A stretch of 64,000 nucleotides of DNA from Crossaster papposus. Its lineage: Eukaryota; Echinodermata; Asteroidea; Velatida; Solasteridae. The stretch is from NCBI GenBank assembly GCA_037893245.1, contig JBAIAA010000594.1:620001-684000 (forward strand), given 5' to 3'. Under the pieces are notes generated by a model. That model was given only the letters and a program-made list of their open reading frames with translations, did no database searches and was not told where the DNA came from. Each line of letters starts with the position of its first letter. Position 1 is the first letter of the stretch. The position numbers and the translations under genes were made by a program. This document shows positions 47,501 through 60,010 of this stretch, one piece after another.

Positions 47501-48180
47501 TCATTAAATAAATTAACCCCACGAGACGCAAATTTGTGTTTTCCTCAATTATATTTAGATAATTTGTACAATTTCAAAACACTCGTGTTGTGCCGTATCG
47601 CCCCATAGAGGATAATCTACCATCAACTTTCATATACACGACGTTCGCAAATAAGCCCCAGTTTAATTATTTTGAGACGGAGAACCATATTGACGAATTG
47701 ACGATTATAGTGACTTTTATTTTAACCAGTATAATGTCGATTGTAGTCCCCGTGTCTCAGTTTCCACGCCCTGTGGACTCCACACCCGATTTTTTTCCCA
47801 TCCTCATTTCCGTCTTGTCACATTCCTTTCCGCACTGTACTTTCCTTCGCAGTGAGAAGACATCGATCCCAATACAGACAATAGACGGACATAATGCGTG
47901 AGGCGCTTTAAAACGTTTTTAGCGGGAATTGTTTTAATATATAGATAAACGAAACTCGTTGTGGTCGATTTGTACAAAGTGTTTTGTTAGGCAGAGTGAA
48001 GGATAGAGGCCAAAGAACCCAAGTAGCATAAACGGAACCCACAGATCTGCCCAAACACTCGTGACTTGTTTAGCCTGGGCACAATACTGAATCTGTATTA
48101 TGTCTATGTCCCCTAGCAGGCACGAACGAGAAGCTTCGCCGATAGAGTTCGCTATCGACCAAATCCAATCTCAGAAGCAT

Positions 48181-48683
48181 TGGGGTACACTAGCCTAATT
48201 CAAGCCCCATTGAAAACAGTGTAAAATCAACAAAGTTCAGGGCCAAGTTTCATGCAAACCGGCATAGCTAGGGTTTATTAAACAACAATCAGATTATTGT
48301 TTAGGCCTTTATCTTTCCATTTCTTTTCAATTTTGGGTGGGTTAGCCAATTACATTTTTTAATATTCACACCAAAAGAAACTCACCTCCCGAAAAGAGAT
48401 ACTCTCCCAGCCTGCACGCAGCCATTTTACAAATGGCATCCCTCCACGTTCTAGGGCAATTAGAACCCATTTTTCAACCGTAATTTTGTCAAGTCTGCCC
48501 TCAGATTGAAGCTTAAAAACCAGGGAGTTGATCCTATGCTATATTTACACAACCACACTATTTATTTCACCAAACGGCCTCCTTTTTCAAAAGAAATTGT
48601 GGTTGGGGGTGGGGGGGGGGGGCACATTTCATGCTAATGAGCTCGTGTAGAAATTCTCCCTTCAATTAGGGTGGTGCACCCAT
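48181..48683. mobile_element. MITE with TGGGTGCACC-type ends, copy 3
   Basis: TGGGGTACACTAGCCTAATT at the left, GGTGCACCCA at the right. It is the positional duplicate of 19496-19965. Confidence 0.7.
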
Positions 48684-50931
48684 TGACAGCGATTTTCTGG
48701 GTTCCATGCCAACAGATCCAGACATTGAGGCCAAACATCATGCCCCGTGTGCTATTTCGGGTAACAGTCTTTAAGAAAATACTGAGATTGCTATAATCCA
48801 ACTTCACTTGATGCCATTTATTTCTTTTTATAACCACAAGAGTATATTAGGGGTATTTTTTGGCGAAATTAACAATGGACATTTTATGCATTTTCGCCGA
48901 AATGTTTATGGGCGAAGCGTTCAATTTGAGAAATGGCTATAAAAACACGAAAAGCAGTCATTTATCCATACTGTCAGCAGTTAGTTGATACATTGAAGAT
49001 TCGAACAAAGAAACTAGAGAGGGGAAGATATTATAGGTATCTATTTGGAGAAGCGGAAGTGCCAAGGGCGCCGTCAACGGCACGTAGGTATAAGCGCGCC
49101 TTCGGCTATACGCAGAATCGACACGTGAATTATTGGTCATCCGGTGTAAAAATGCAATAAGGGGGGGGGGGGGGGGGGGTTGAGGTGGAATACACCGAGA
49201 AATTAAGGAATAAACTAATTAACAAATTAATATTTAGTGTAAATCAATCAAAGAGGATAAAAGTAGATCTGTCAGTGAACAAATAGAGACATGTTGAGAT
49301 TTATAGCAAAGTTTATCAATAATTTTCAGAAAATACAATACTTATGTAAGTTTAATATAGGCCTAGTGGTCATTGCTACAAAGTCTACAAATTACTGATG
49401 TTTAAATATGGAAACTAGCTTTAAATGTTTGGTTTTTCCAGCGCCGGTCGGCCGACCAGCGTTGGAAAATGATATAAAATACCACTTTACTTGAAAATGT
49501 CAGCACACCAGGAGCCATTATTTTACAGTATGCTTCAGACTGCCATTTATTTGCAGTCCAGTATAAAGTATTTGTTTATGTTTTTTTAAATTTATTTTGT
49601 ATGTTAAATAATACTCTTTCTCATACATTTTGTATCGCTCAAACCATAATACAACTGAATAACAAACTGAAATGAAAAATGTAGCGAGCCACATTTAACT
49701 AAATGAGACTCCGTATCTATTACATCTATTTTAGTACAAATCATTGTACTATAACAAATAATCCAAGTTAGGTTTTACATTCATAAGGTATACTTTTTAA
49801 AAACATATTTGTAATTTTACAGAATTTTACTTTTTGTACTGTAATTGATTTTTTTTACAGCACTCTCAAAGTTTAATACAACTTTCCGCCCAAGTTCTGT
49901 GTTTTAAGAAAATTGTGTACATTTAGTCTCCGTGTTTTAACGGAATTTGGTATATTTACAATGTAATTTGAACAAAATAGTAATGCATATAGTAAAATAT
50001 TGTGTTAAAATACGTGGGTTAACTTGGCGTCAAATTGACGGCACTTGTGATGTTCAATCAATATACATGTATTCGGTTTACCTGAAAGGAAAAAGGCATT
50101 TTGCATACACTGAAAATTTTGTTTTTTACTACACTATTGACGTTAAATTTTAATACACCTTTCCGCCAAATTTCAGTGTTTTAATATAATTTTGTACATT
50201 TACAGTGTCTTTTGTTTAAAAAACAAATTAAAATTAGAGTCGCCAATGTATGGTTGACCTTTCATTTGCATATTGACCCCGAATGAGCAAGACTTGCTTA
50301 TTAAACATTTACATTGAACATTCTCCAAGTAGTTGTGATAACTTTTGATTGCTTAATAAGCTGAAGTACGACTGTGGTAATCAGGCAAGAAACATCTTAG
50401 GCAGTGTTATTATTAACACCGATTGACCTTTGAGGTCACGCATTGAAGTTTGCTGGTTACATTCCCCTTTTGTTAATATCCATAACATTTCATATCGACT
50501 GTGGACTTTGATATCAATTTCCCACAAAGCTGTGATTTAACACGTTCTTCATACACATGACATAAACCTGTGAAATGATTGGACAATAATTAGATTATTG
50601 ACAATTGTAACCATTTGAAAATTTCAGTTGCTTCTGCAATTAAGTAAAATACAATTTAGTAAATGATAGCCATTTTAAAGAACAGGACTTACGTAAGCTG
50701 TATTTTTGTTTTATTTTACAACTATATACAAAATTGTTCATGCAGATTTCAAGCATTAACACAGGAAACATAAATTATATGCTATTATCATCTTAAATTC
50801 ACCGACAGTTAAACGATGTTCCGTTACTTTTCAAACAAAGGTTGCTATATTATATAGCATGTTTTCCAATTCCCTATCATAAGTATCAATGTTGCACACC
50901 ACGTACATTCTCCGATTGTTTGCTCTTGTTT

Positions 50932-51112
50932 CCTTTTGCGATCGAGGATCGAAACACACAAAAAAACAAAGGGAACAAAATATCCTCGAAGGACGGTTTC
51001 TTTGTCCTCGATCGCTCCGGTAAGCGCTAGGCGATGGGGTTAGGTTACAGTACAGGAATAAAGGAAAACAAAATAGGAGATTCTCAGTCGTAATGGCAAT
51101 TCACGAACTATA
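50932..51112. mobile_element. MITE absent from the duplicate spacer
   Basis: The other spacer (near 22138-22150) reads gattgtttgcacaatacc; here about 181 bp is inserted after gattgtttgc. It shares gatcgaggatcg, aagcgctagg and gggttaggttacagta with 14469-14659. Confidence 0.6.
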
Positions 51113-52256
51113 GCACAATACCAAATTAACACCCATTGACTCGCTCAGTAATCCCCTGTACTGTAATTAAAATAAGTGTTCATTACAATCTCTATGCAAC
51201 AGACTCCCTGCACAGTGCACCCTCAGTTTTTGTAGGTTATGTCAATTAAATTCATTAGCAATTACAATACAATACAATATATCTACGCATGATCGTATAA
51301 CATCATTTAACGTGAGCTCTAACTGGTGTATCGGGCTTGTGGGTAATGTGAGGCATGTAGGGTGTAATGTTACACTACATACGCATTGCTGTCCGAAATT
51401 TGCGAGAAAAACAGCCAAGAAGCTGATCGAGTGGAATTCGAAGCAACAACTTCCTCAAGTTGATACAATTCTAATAAGTGTGTTTAACACTTTCCTGGGA
51501 GCTTCTTCTTAAATGGAAACTGTTTTCGTGAAACATTGTGAGCAAGACGTAATAATCTATTTTACTATTTCAAAACAAAAACAAAACTGAGGTAATTAGC
51601 TAATAAAAACAAATCCTGAAGTTTGTGGGTTATCTTGTAATCCGAGAGGTAATCATGGTGGCAAAATGAGTGTTTTTACGCAGGATCTAGAACCTGGTAA
51701 AATGGGTTTTCTTTTACGACCAAGGGGGTAGACCGTTTTAAGTTTAGAATCTGGAGAATTTGGATTATTGAGTAAAAGAAATGAAACAATATTTTTCACA
51801 GAATTTATAAACATTTGAGAATGGAAACTCTTGTCATGGATATTATCTGAACTAAAGGCAAAGACCTGAAAATATATTTTTTTTATAAAAATGTGTGGCT
51901 TTCAGTAAATTTGTTTACCCGTGTTTTCTTGTTTTATCTTGTCCTGTATTGTTTGGCACATCTGTCACAAGCTTCAACTTTTTAGGATGATGCCTCTGGT
52001 TTGATTGTACTTGTATTTTTCGATGTGATTAATAACGTGAAAGTAGATATTTTCTTGAAGTCAATTGAATTGAATTGAACTGAACTGAATTATTATTTGT
52101 TTTAAAAACGAATCGTGTAAATTATAGAACCACTAGCCAAGTTTGTGATTGGTTATCACACAGTTAAGATCTACCCGACTACATGTGCCATCGTAAAAAA
52201 ATGACTGATTTGAAATGTTGGGAATGTTGAACAGTGCAATATCTCGAAGCTGCAGA

Positions 52257-55200
52257 TTACATTATCACACAGGTCTTCTTTTTGCGACGTTTTCTGTCTG
52301 TTACATTTTGCATCGGTAAGTACTCATCAGTATTTATCAGACGTAAATACTGCAGAGAATGAACGGCAGCCAATGCCTCCGCCACGTTACTATGCAAATT
52401 GCCGCTCAAGCCGACTACAGACACGTGACCAAGAGATGACAGTAATCCGATGATTGCCGCAATGTCGCTGTTTTGCAGACCACACTCAGTAAAAGACACT
52501 ACGTGAAGGGAGGGGATAGGATCAATGTTGAATTGGGATAAACCGTGCAAATTGTTTCCTCTCAGAAAAACTCTCTTTATGCTGCCTGCTGATGAAAGAA
52601 GAGAGAAAAGTGGCTCGATATCACTGTTTGTCAGACTACTTTCATATAGGTGCAATTCTTCAAGGGAAGGGACACTGGCAATCGTGACAGGCTGCAAACC
52701 GTGCAAATTGTTTCCTTTCAGACCAACTGTCTTGATGCTGCCTGCTGATGAAAGAAGAGAGAAAAGTGGCTCGATATCACTGTTTGTCAGACTACTTTCA
52801 AGAAGGAGCAATTCTTCAAGGGAAGGGACACTAGCAATCGTGACTGGCTGCAAACCGTGCAAATTGTTTCTGCTCAGAACAAATGTCTTTATGCTGCCTG
52901 CTGATAAAAGAAGAGAGAAAAGTGGCTCGATATCACTGTTTGTCAGACTACTTTTATATAGGTGCAATTCTTCAAGGGAAGGAAAACTTGCGATCGTGAC
53001 TGGCTGCAAACCGTGCAAATTGTTTCCGCTCAGAACAACTTTCTTTATGCTGCCTGCTGATGAAAGAAGAGAGAAAAGTGGTTCAATATCACTGTTTGTC
53101 AGACTACTTTCATATAGGTGCAATTCTTCAAGGGAAGGAAAACTTGCAATCGTGACTGGCTGCAAACCGTGCAAATTGTTTCCGCTCAGAACAACTTTCT
53201 TTATGCTGCCTGCTGATGACAGAAGAGAGAAAAGTGGCTTAATATCACTGTTTGTCAGACCACACTTTAAAAGGTAACATTCTTTCAGAGATGGAATTTG
53301 GTTGAAGTTTTGTTCAGATATTGTATCGTGCAATTGGATGCCATTTAATTGGACCTTTTTTGTATTGGTTCTTGATAACACTTCGAACAGTTTTACAATG
53401 TTCCATTCACAGTTATGTACCTCCAAAGACTTCAGATGTTTTAATATCGCTACAGAGTTCTCCAAAAAGCTATCCCAGCTGGTTCCATGAAGTACAAGCT
53501 TCAGCAACGGCTTACATGTTGTGAGTGTCATTATATCTTCTAAAAGTATGAGGTCAGCAAGACCTCGACATGTAGCAGTAATTTCCTTTATGTCTACTTT
53601 GTGCAGTGATTCATGTTTGGACCCGACCTCAAAGAAAAAGTGTGTCGCCACTAGAAGTTTACCCTGCAGTTCGTATGGAAACTCAACCTTTTTAGTCTCA
53701 AGAAATTCCTTAACAAGAGGTTCTAACTTAGCTTCAAATAGAAGCAACATTGAAATTCTATGCAAGGACTTGTTCAGTTCATTTTGCTTCAAGAGATCTC
53801 GAAAGCGCCTTAAAATCACCTTGGCGGCTTTTTTGTTTAGCCCACAGCCGAATCGCAGAACGTATTCCAAGTTTTCCATATCACCATGAAATATACGAGA
53901 CAAGTATTGGTCGAAGGCTTCTCTGTCAGTTCTCAACAAATCTACCAGATATGCCGCCGCGCAGTACTCCTGAAAAGTCTTGTGGAGGAACGAAAAGTAC
54001 GAAACCGTCTCGAGACCTCGGAATGTCTTTCCTTTTGACAACAGGCCAACATCAGATCCCCTCTCAAGAATATCCAGGTCGTTTGTATCAATCTCATTTT
54101 CCATGAAATGAAGCCTTTCCCCATTTGGATCTAACAAACCTTCAAGAGCTATCTGACCAAGTTTGGAAACATATGTCTGGGTGTCAGAAACTTGCTGGTC
54201 TGTTTCCTTACTTGCCTTATGCTGGAAAAGCAACTGAATGTTATCCTGAAAAAGGTTAGTTATTTGGTTCCTTTATCTGTCCATGTGTCGCACATCAGCC
54301 GCAGAAATAACGGTATCTCCGCCAAACTACGTAACGTTTCTGATCGGTTTATCTTTTCAAGGAAGCTGGTTTGTTCAACTGGTCCGTAACTTTTCAAGTA
54401 TTTCTTCACGTAGTTTTCCCTTTTTTTCCCGTCAAAGCCTACCATGTTAATTTTCGTGTAGTGTGGATGCATAGTCAGGAGTTCATTTGCCGTCTTCTGT
54501 CGGCTCGTAACTATAACCATACACGACTTGAGTGATTTGAACGATAGAACATCGTTCAAGTCAATACCGCCCAGCTCATTATCATCCTTGCACTGCCGCG
54601 CGTCCTTTACTCTTTGCATAGAAATCTCATCAGCGCTATCCAGAAGGATCAATACTCGCTCTTGGTTCTCCTGGATGTATTTTTCTAGGCCTGTCTTGTT
54701 CAGTTTGCTGTCTGTAAGAATTTGAGAGAAAATGGCGTCGATGATGTCGAATTTGTGACCCATTCGACTAGCCTCTACCACAAAGACAAGCTCATACTTG
54801 TTAAGAACTGAATTAGGCTCAGGTTGTTGTTGGTTGTCAGTTAGACCCCCCCTGGTTTTGAGATCAGCCCAATCGTAACCAATCTTTTTAAGTATTGTGG
54901 TTTTCCCAAAACCCGCCTCAGCTCTGATTAGTAATCGATTTGATTCGAGCACGAGCATGTCTTTGTAGGAGTCAAGGGAAATCTTCTGGACATGAATCCC
55001 TTTGTACTTATCAGGGAGTGAATCCGGTAGTTTGTTGGTACCTCTTTGCGAGGCTTTCGAATGCTCCGACTGGATACCTGTTCCTACCTGCATCTTTGTC
55101 TCGGACAAAGAGTCCGGAGTTGGTATGTTGGTCTCCTGCAATAGTTGTAGGTTGACGTAGATGTCATCTATCTCTCTAGACATGTGTCTCTCTGTAGGGT

Positions 55201-55284
55201 GTGTCGTTACTTTTAATGTCTGCCGGTAATGTGCTGCCAACTCTCTTGCACACTGATTAACGTCAAAAGAGGTTCCTGCAATGT
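52257..55284 (-). pseudogene. Copy C exon 5: NACHT-LRR exon with 10 bp frameshifting deletion
   Basis: Acceptor TTTAAACAG|AC. First frame 55284-54260 covers linker, Walker A, LILLDSADE and sensor 1 (MVIVTSRQ). Second frame to 52257 covers winged-helix/HD2, LRR and tail. No other stop or frameshift was found in either part. Confidence 0.85.
52485..53264 (-). repeat. Copy C LRR array: 5 x 156 bp
   Basis: Five 52-residue units. The last, SQFNIDPIPSLHVV, matches that of copy A. The first two units share the KVVLSGNNLHGLQPVTIASF variant, pointing to a recent duplication inside the array. Confidence 0.95.
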
Positions 55285-56901
55285 CTGTTTAAAAAATCAT
55301 TTTGGGAAACAATCACGTAAATTATGTATATCCAAATAAAATATCCAAGCATCAGAATATAGGCGCGATTTTATGTCGCTGCTGAAACATTATAAATACC
55401 ACCTTTATCATCTTAAGAGCTCCAGCACAGCAAAATGCATTATATCTTTTGAGTACAAATGTTTTACCTGTGGACTTTACAACAGATTGGAACCACTATT
55501 CGTGCGCAATCTCAATTTGCTCTCGTTAACGCATTTGTATTAGCTGATGAACTCCATTTCTAAATCATCATTCTTGAAGTAGTTCGGTTCGTAATGTACA
55601 GATTGAAAGTTTCATTTACTTTATTGGGGATTAAAAAAACTTAATTTTGTTGAACATTTTGGATATTTTTATTTAACTGAAAAAAAAATGTTTTCATTTG
55701 CTTCGACAGTCTCTATGGTGATCATCTTGGATACGGTATCTTAATTGAACAATAATTCCATATGGTTTGTACACATTTTGTTCCACTAGAGCACTTTGAT
55801 ATTTTACTAAAATACACTGTTCATTCACAGATGGTTCTCAACACTTTTCGTCGTGATAAAGGCATCGGGAGTCATGTGACGTCGCATTAACAAAGGTGTA
55901 TTTTTCAAAAGGCCTATATATCTCTGGATGTACAAGGCCGGTTGGGTTCAAATTTGGTATATAGTTATCTCGAGATGTGTTACAGATATAAATTGAGGTT
56001 AGGTCATGTGATTTGTTGTTTAATGGTTTTTTTTACCTTTATGCCATATTTCATCAGAGGAACATTATACATTTAAAATTATTTTTTGTAATAGGTTTAT
56101 TAGGTCATTTACATGTGCACACAATTGTGAAAAATATGCGACGTCACCATAAAATCATCAAAAATGCCATTTTAAAAATCCACGATGGCCGCCATACAGA
56201 GCCTGAAAAAATGCTAACATTGTTTTTTGTTTGTTAATTATATCCTAACGGTTCCAAAAATGTATAGTTTAGTCAATCCCCAAAATAGTGAACCAAAATA
56301 CATAAGAAACCTGACTATAATTATAAACACATTTGCTTACAAATGTTTAGACATAGACGGTATACTTCACAATTTCCCGTAAATGGGCCATGTTATGTAT
56401 TTTTAATGCAATCTTTGAATAGGCTCCATTGTGCCCTTATTAGACCTTTTAGACCTTTTGAAAGGTATATCGGTGCCTTTTGCTAATTGGCTTACTGTCC
56501 TTAACTGAAACCCACTGAACCGCCCCCAAAAATAGGGGGGAGGAGGGAAAGTGAAAAAGAAGGAAAGATACGAGGTTTGGTGCTAAACTTGAATGGCTAT
56601 TGATATTTCTGCCTAATAAGTCCAGACCTGTGTCATTTCTGGCATGCAGAAACACCAATAGTCATTCAAGTTCACCACCAATCGGCTGTTTCCCTTCTCA
56701 CTTTTCGTTCCCTTTTTAGGGTAATTCAGTGTTATTGCAGTAAAAGACAGCAAGCCAATGAGAAAGCTTGTCTCATATCTCTAAACATGATTTACACAAG
56801 CAACAAATGCTTTTCTCCAATTGCTCAATTTCCAGTGGGGGAAGAGGGTGGCGATTGTTGGCCAAAACGAGCAGTTTGACTTTGTTTATTAGCTTTCATA
56901 C
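55285..56901 (-). other. Copy C intron 4
   Basis: Phase 1 intron. Contains the old repeat at about 55865-56200, shared with A and B, and a stretch at about 56330-56860 shared with B. No coding exon. Confidence 0.65.
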
Positions 56902-57159
56902 CTGACACTGCCAGATCACTACGGCCCACAGCTTCTAGAGCGTCTCGTAGCTTCTTAGGAGCATCTGCGAGGTTGTCTTGTTTCTGCCACCAGGCAACTA
57001 ACATGTTAAAGATTTGTTGGTGTAAGTTCTCCCTGCTGTTTGCTACGAATTGGTGAAGTTGTCCTGTATTGAATCCCAAATGTGTGCCGAGCTTCATCCA
57101 GTCTTGTCCAAGAACATCTGCCAGTCCTGAGAAGTAAACGTTTCTCGCCTCCTCCTCTT
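56902..57159 (-). CDS. Copy C exon 4: diverged Death domain
   Basis: 258 nt (two codons shorter, in frame), acceptor ATTCCAG|AAGAGG, donor GTCAG|GTATGA. Much more changed than the other exons: WMKLGTHLGFNTGQLHQFV, ANSRENLHQQIFNMLVAWWQ, LRDALEAVGRSDLA. The Death-domain pattern is preserved. Confidence 0.8.
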
Positions 57160-57552
57160 CTGGAATGCAAAACCATATAACAGCTTACATCAAACGAACG
57201 TGAACGTCTTTGAACCCAGGAGTTAAAGATCACAAACCCGTATTGGACGAAAGGCGAAAGGCAATGAAGTAGTTAGCGGTAACATCATGTGGTATTATCT
57301 TTAGTGAGTTGTGGTTGTGAAAAGAACCATATCGACTGGTGAAAAACATTTATGACGCTTGCAGCTATTCACGTATTTAGGATAATTGAAGATCGTCGTT
57401 TCTGCAGGTTTCTTATATTGTAATACGGCATTTTCGAGGGCTGGTGCCGAGATTGGAGAATAGTTCCCCCGCCTTTTCAAAAAGTGAATGTTAGTTAAAC
57501 CGCCAATTTAACCGATCTTTGAGATAACCCATTGCATCAATACTGTAGTTAC

Positions 57553-57643
57553 CTAATCCACCACCCAACAGACCGGCAGCGCGAAGCTGGATGTTCTGGT
57601 CTTGCTGTATCCCATGGTCGCGAAGGGAGAGCAGGTCACAAAG
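57553..57643 (-). CDS. Copy C exon 3: ubiquitin-like C-terminus, LLGGG
   Basis: 91 nt, acceptor TTTACAG|CTTTG, donor TTAG|GTAACT. Encodes LCDLLSLRDHGIQQDQNIQL then RAAGLLGGGL, as in B. Confidence 0.75.
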
Positions 57644-57985
57644 CTGTAAAACAATTGTAATGAAATTATATTTGATTTCTGCACATCCATTGGACTGGTA
57701 TGACAGTCATGTCCAAATCGTAACAGTCAAGAGAACCTGGCAGTCTTAAGGATTGTCTTGCAAAAATTAACCATATTGGAAGAAAAGTTGTATTTACAAA
57801 ATCATGGTACAATTATGCAATGCAAAACTCTCGGGGAAAAGTCACTCTGTAAAACCAAGCACATCTTCATTACAGCAGATAAAGAAAGTACATGTATAAC
57901 TTTAATATGCGCTCAGATACAAATGAATTTTAAAAGTGGCATTGGCTGATTTTTTCTGTTCATGATATAGTATTAGAAGCGGTAC

Positions 57986-58160
57986 CTGAAAGTTTCTCCC
58001 GATGTAAAGGTGTTGATCTTGAGGCTGGATGCCACTCTCACGTTGAACCAACGCCTTTAAATCGGCTACTGATGTCTCTGGATCCAGTTGCAGACAAAGT
58101 GTCTTTGTTAAGAGAAGACCTCGGACGAAGACCTGCAATTTCTGTCTCCCTTCAACAGGA
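57986..58160 (-). CDS. Copy C exon 2: ubiquitin-like, first part
   Basis: 175 nt, acceptor TTTTGCAG|TCC, donor TTTCAG|GTACCG. Contains LQVFVRGLLLTKTLCLQLDP, DPETSVADLKALVQRESGIQ. Intact. Confidence 0.75.
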
Positions 58161-58577
58161 CTGCAAAAGGAATACACAATAAACACTCCTGGATTAGACG
58201 AAGCAACAACTCTCTGGTAATCTTCTTGTTTCAATTCAGCTGAATTTCGGATTTCCATTTGCTATATCACAGAGCAGCGGTATCCTATTATTATGAGTTG
58301 TAATTTGTAATTTATTTTAGATACAGAGTGAAGGCTGCTGGGAATATTTCACCCAGTTGTGAAATGAGGTGGGCATGAGGAAATGAATGAGACTTGGTCA
58401 ACAAGGAATTATGAACACGTTACGTAAGAATGTTTGGCTGGGTTATGCTCTGAAAAGCTGAAAAAAACATCATTTCCAATCGGGTACGTCAAGAAATAGG
58501 ACACTAAAATACCATCTTATAGTTTAGGTTATAATGATTTGGTTGATTTAGATTCATAGAAATTGCCCTGTTAATAC

Positions 58578-58852
58578 CTTCCTATTTCCGCTTTGCTAGC
58601 TGGTTCTTCTGCTTTCGGAGTGTTGCTATGCTCCGGCTGTGTAATTGGTGTCACTGTCAGTGGCATGGCAGATGCTCCCTCTTCGTCAGAATGGAGTCTT
58701 GGCCGATCTTTGACTGGAAAGACGGTCATGAATGCCGCCTTACGACATGGTTTCGCCTTCCTCTTCGTGCTGACGAGTTTACCGAGTGAGTGGTTGTACT
58801 CCTCGGCCGTGATCATCGCTTTACCTCGCTGACCAGGTCGGTCTTGCTGCAT
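58578..58852 (-). CDS. Copy C exon 1: basic N-terminal region
   Basis: 275 nt, ATG at 58852, donor GGAAG|GTATTAAC. Close to A and B; reads VFPVKDRPRLHSDEEG where A has VFPVKARPRLHSHEEG. Confidence 0.7.
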
Positions 58853-58887
58853 CTTTGTGATTCAAGTCGGACGTCAGGGTGATGAAC
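58853..58887 (-). other. Copy C 5' UTR part of the first coding exon
   Basis: On the minus strand TTATTTCAG|GTTCATCACC gives the conserved acceptor 35 nt upstream of the ATG. Confidence 0.45.
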
Positions 58888-59587
58888 CTGAAATAATAAC
58901 AATAGTTTTTAAGTATAAACTGGGTGTCGTATGAAAATCTGACTCTTGTGAAAATTTGACTCTTTTTCCGTATAGAGCCCGAACGTGCCCAATTTTGTCT
59001 TTGCGCTTCCATACCCTCCGTGACTTGTATACGGGCATTTTACTCGCGGGTTGCCCTTTCTCTTGCTATAATTTTTGAATTAATGATTTCTAAGCGTACT
59101 CTCCCTCGAGAAACATTCATGTTTTAATGTTATCTTGGCATTCCTCAAGAAAAAAAATGATGAGAAATCAGTTGGAAATGGGTAAAAACGAATTTTACTT
59201 GCGACTTTTACCCCCGGATTTTCGTTCCTATAGGTCACTTTGCTCGATCACGTTTAGTCACCGACACCACGAAGTAGTACTCAACCATACTTCCATGCAG
59301 TAAACAAAAAAAACAAAAAAGTAAATAAGCATGTAAAGGTCGTAATTTTTTTTAAATTATTGTTTGTTACATTGGATTCTTAAGAAAATCACACGCTGAA
59401 AAGGCCTTTGTAAAATTCGTCACACTCAACCATACTTCCATGCAGTAAAAAAAAAAAATTTTTTTTTAATGCATTAAATATATTATTAGTAAGACAAAAA
59501 ATATTATATTTTAAATTCTACAATTTAAAAAGTTAATTATTATGGTAATTAGGTTAATGAGTGTAAGTAAAATAACGGTGGATTGTT

Positions 59588-59633
59588 CGTTTTCACGAAG
59601 TAACACTCTATAGAGTGTTACTTCGTGAAAACG
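59588..59633. repeat. Perfect 46 bp palindrome
   Basis: CGTTTTCACGAAGTAACACT followed by CTA, then its exact complement TAGAGTGTTACTTCGTG.... Two 23 bp arms with no loop. The motif ttttcacgaagtarcact recurs through the foldback element. Confidence 0.95.
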
Positions 59634-59790
59634 ATTCTGAGCACTTTCCATGTCTGTGTAGTTCCACGAAGTAACTCTCTACTCTCGTCCCCAGGGGTAC
59701 ACGCACATGTACACGAACACGGATATTTTACAGTGTACAAGAATTGTACGCGCGCTTCACGGTCATTATTGAAAACGACGTTGCATTCAA

Positions 59791-60010
59791 AGATTTCGTT
59801 TTCACGAAGTAGCACTGATGCTTGTGTGCGCGCACTGTACGTATTTCCTGCAGATTTCGTTTCCACGAAGTAGCACTGAGTTGTATGTGCGCGCACTGTA
59901 CGGTTTTCCTGCAGTTTTCGATTTCACGAAGTAGCACTGATATCTTTGTGTACGCGCACTGTACGGATTTCCTGCAGATTTCGTTTTCACGAAGTAACAC
60001 TCTTCTTAAA
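59791..60010. repeat. 61-63 bp tandem repeat, about 3.3 units
   Basis: agatttcgttttcacgaagt agcactga ... gcgcgcactgtacgg ... tttcctgc; the cacgaag motif is at 59803, 59864, 59925 and 59988. Minus-strand frames over it are repeat by-products. Confidence 0.9.

Larger units (their letters stand above)
44507..52256. other. Spacer between copy B promoter and copy C 3' end
   Basis: Nearly collinear duplicate of 15541-23232, with small indels and a MITE insertion (50932-51112). Contains poly-G tracts (about 46428-46442, 49160-49180), MITE relics and no recognised gene. Confidence 0.6.
52257..58852 (-). pseudogene. NLR copy C: ubiquitin-like / Death / NACHT / 5-unit LRR / CVIM, frameshifted
   Basis: Same five exons: 58852-58578, 58160-57986, 57643-57553, 57159-56902 and 55284-52257. 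Splice sites of the coding exons are intact and the P-loop (AEAGFGKTT) is intact. A 10 bp deletion near 54269 (A reads tttggtcaggcagttttctttt, C tttggttccttt) shifts the frame after LRLMCDTW and gives a stop at 54262-54260, before the winged-helix region. The remaining sequence is open in the shifted frame to 52257: FLHKTFQEYCAAAYL, five LRR units, and the tail TDRKRRKKKTCVIM. The truncated product would be ubiquitin-like / Death / partial NACHT. The well-preserved downstream frame suggests that the lesion is recent, or a sequencing or assembly error. Confidence 0.8.
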
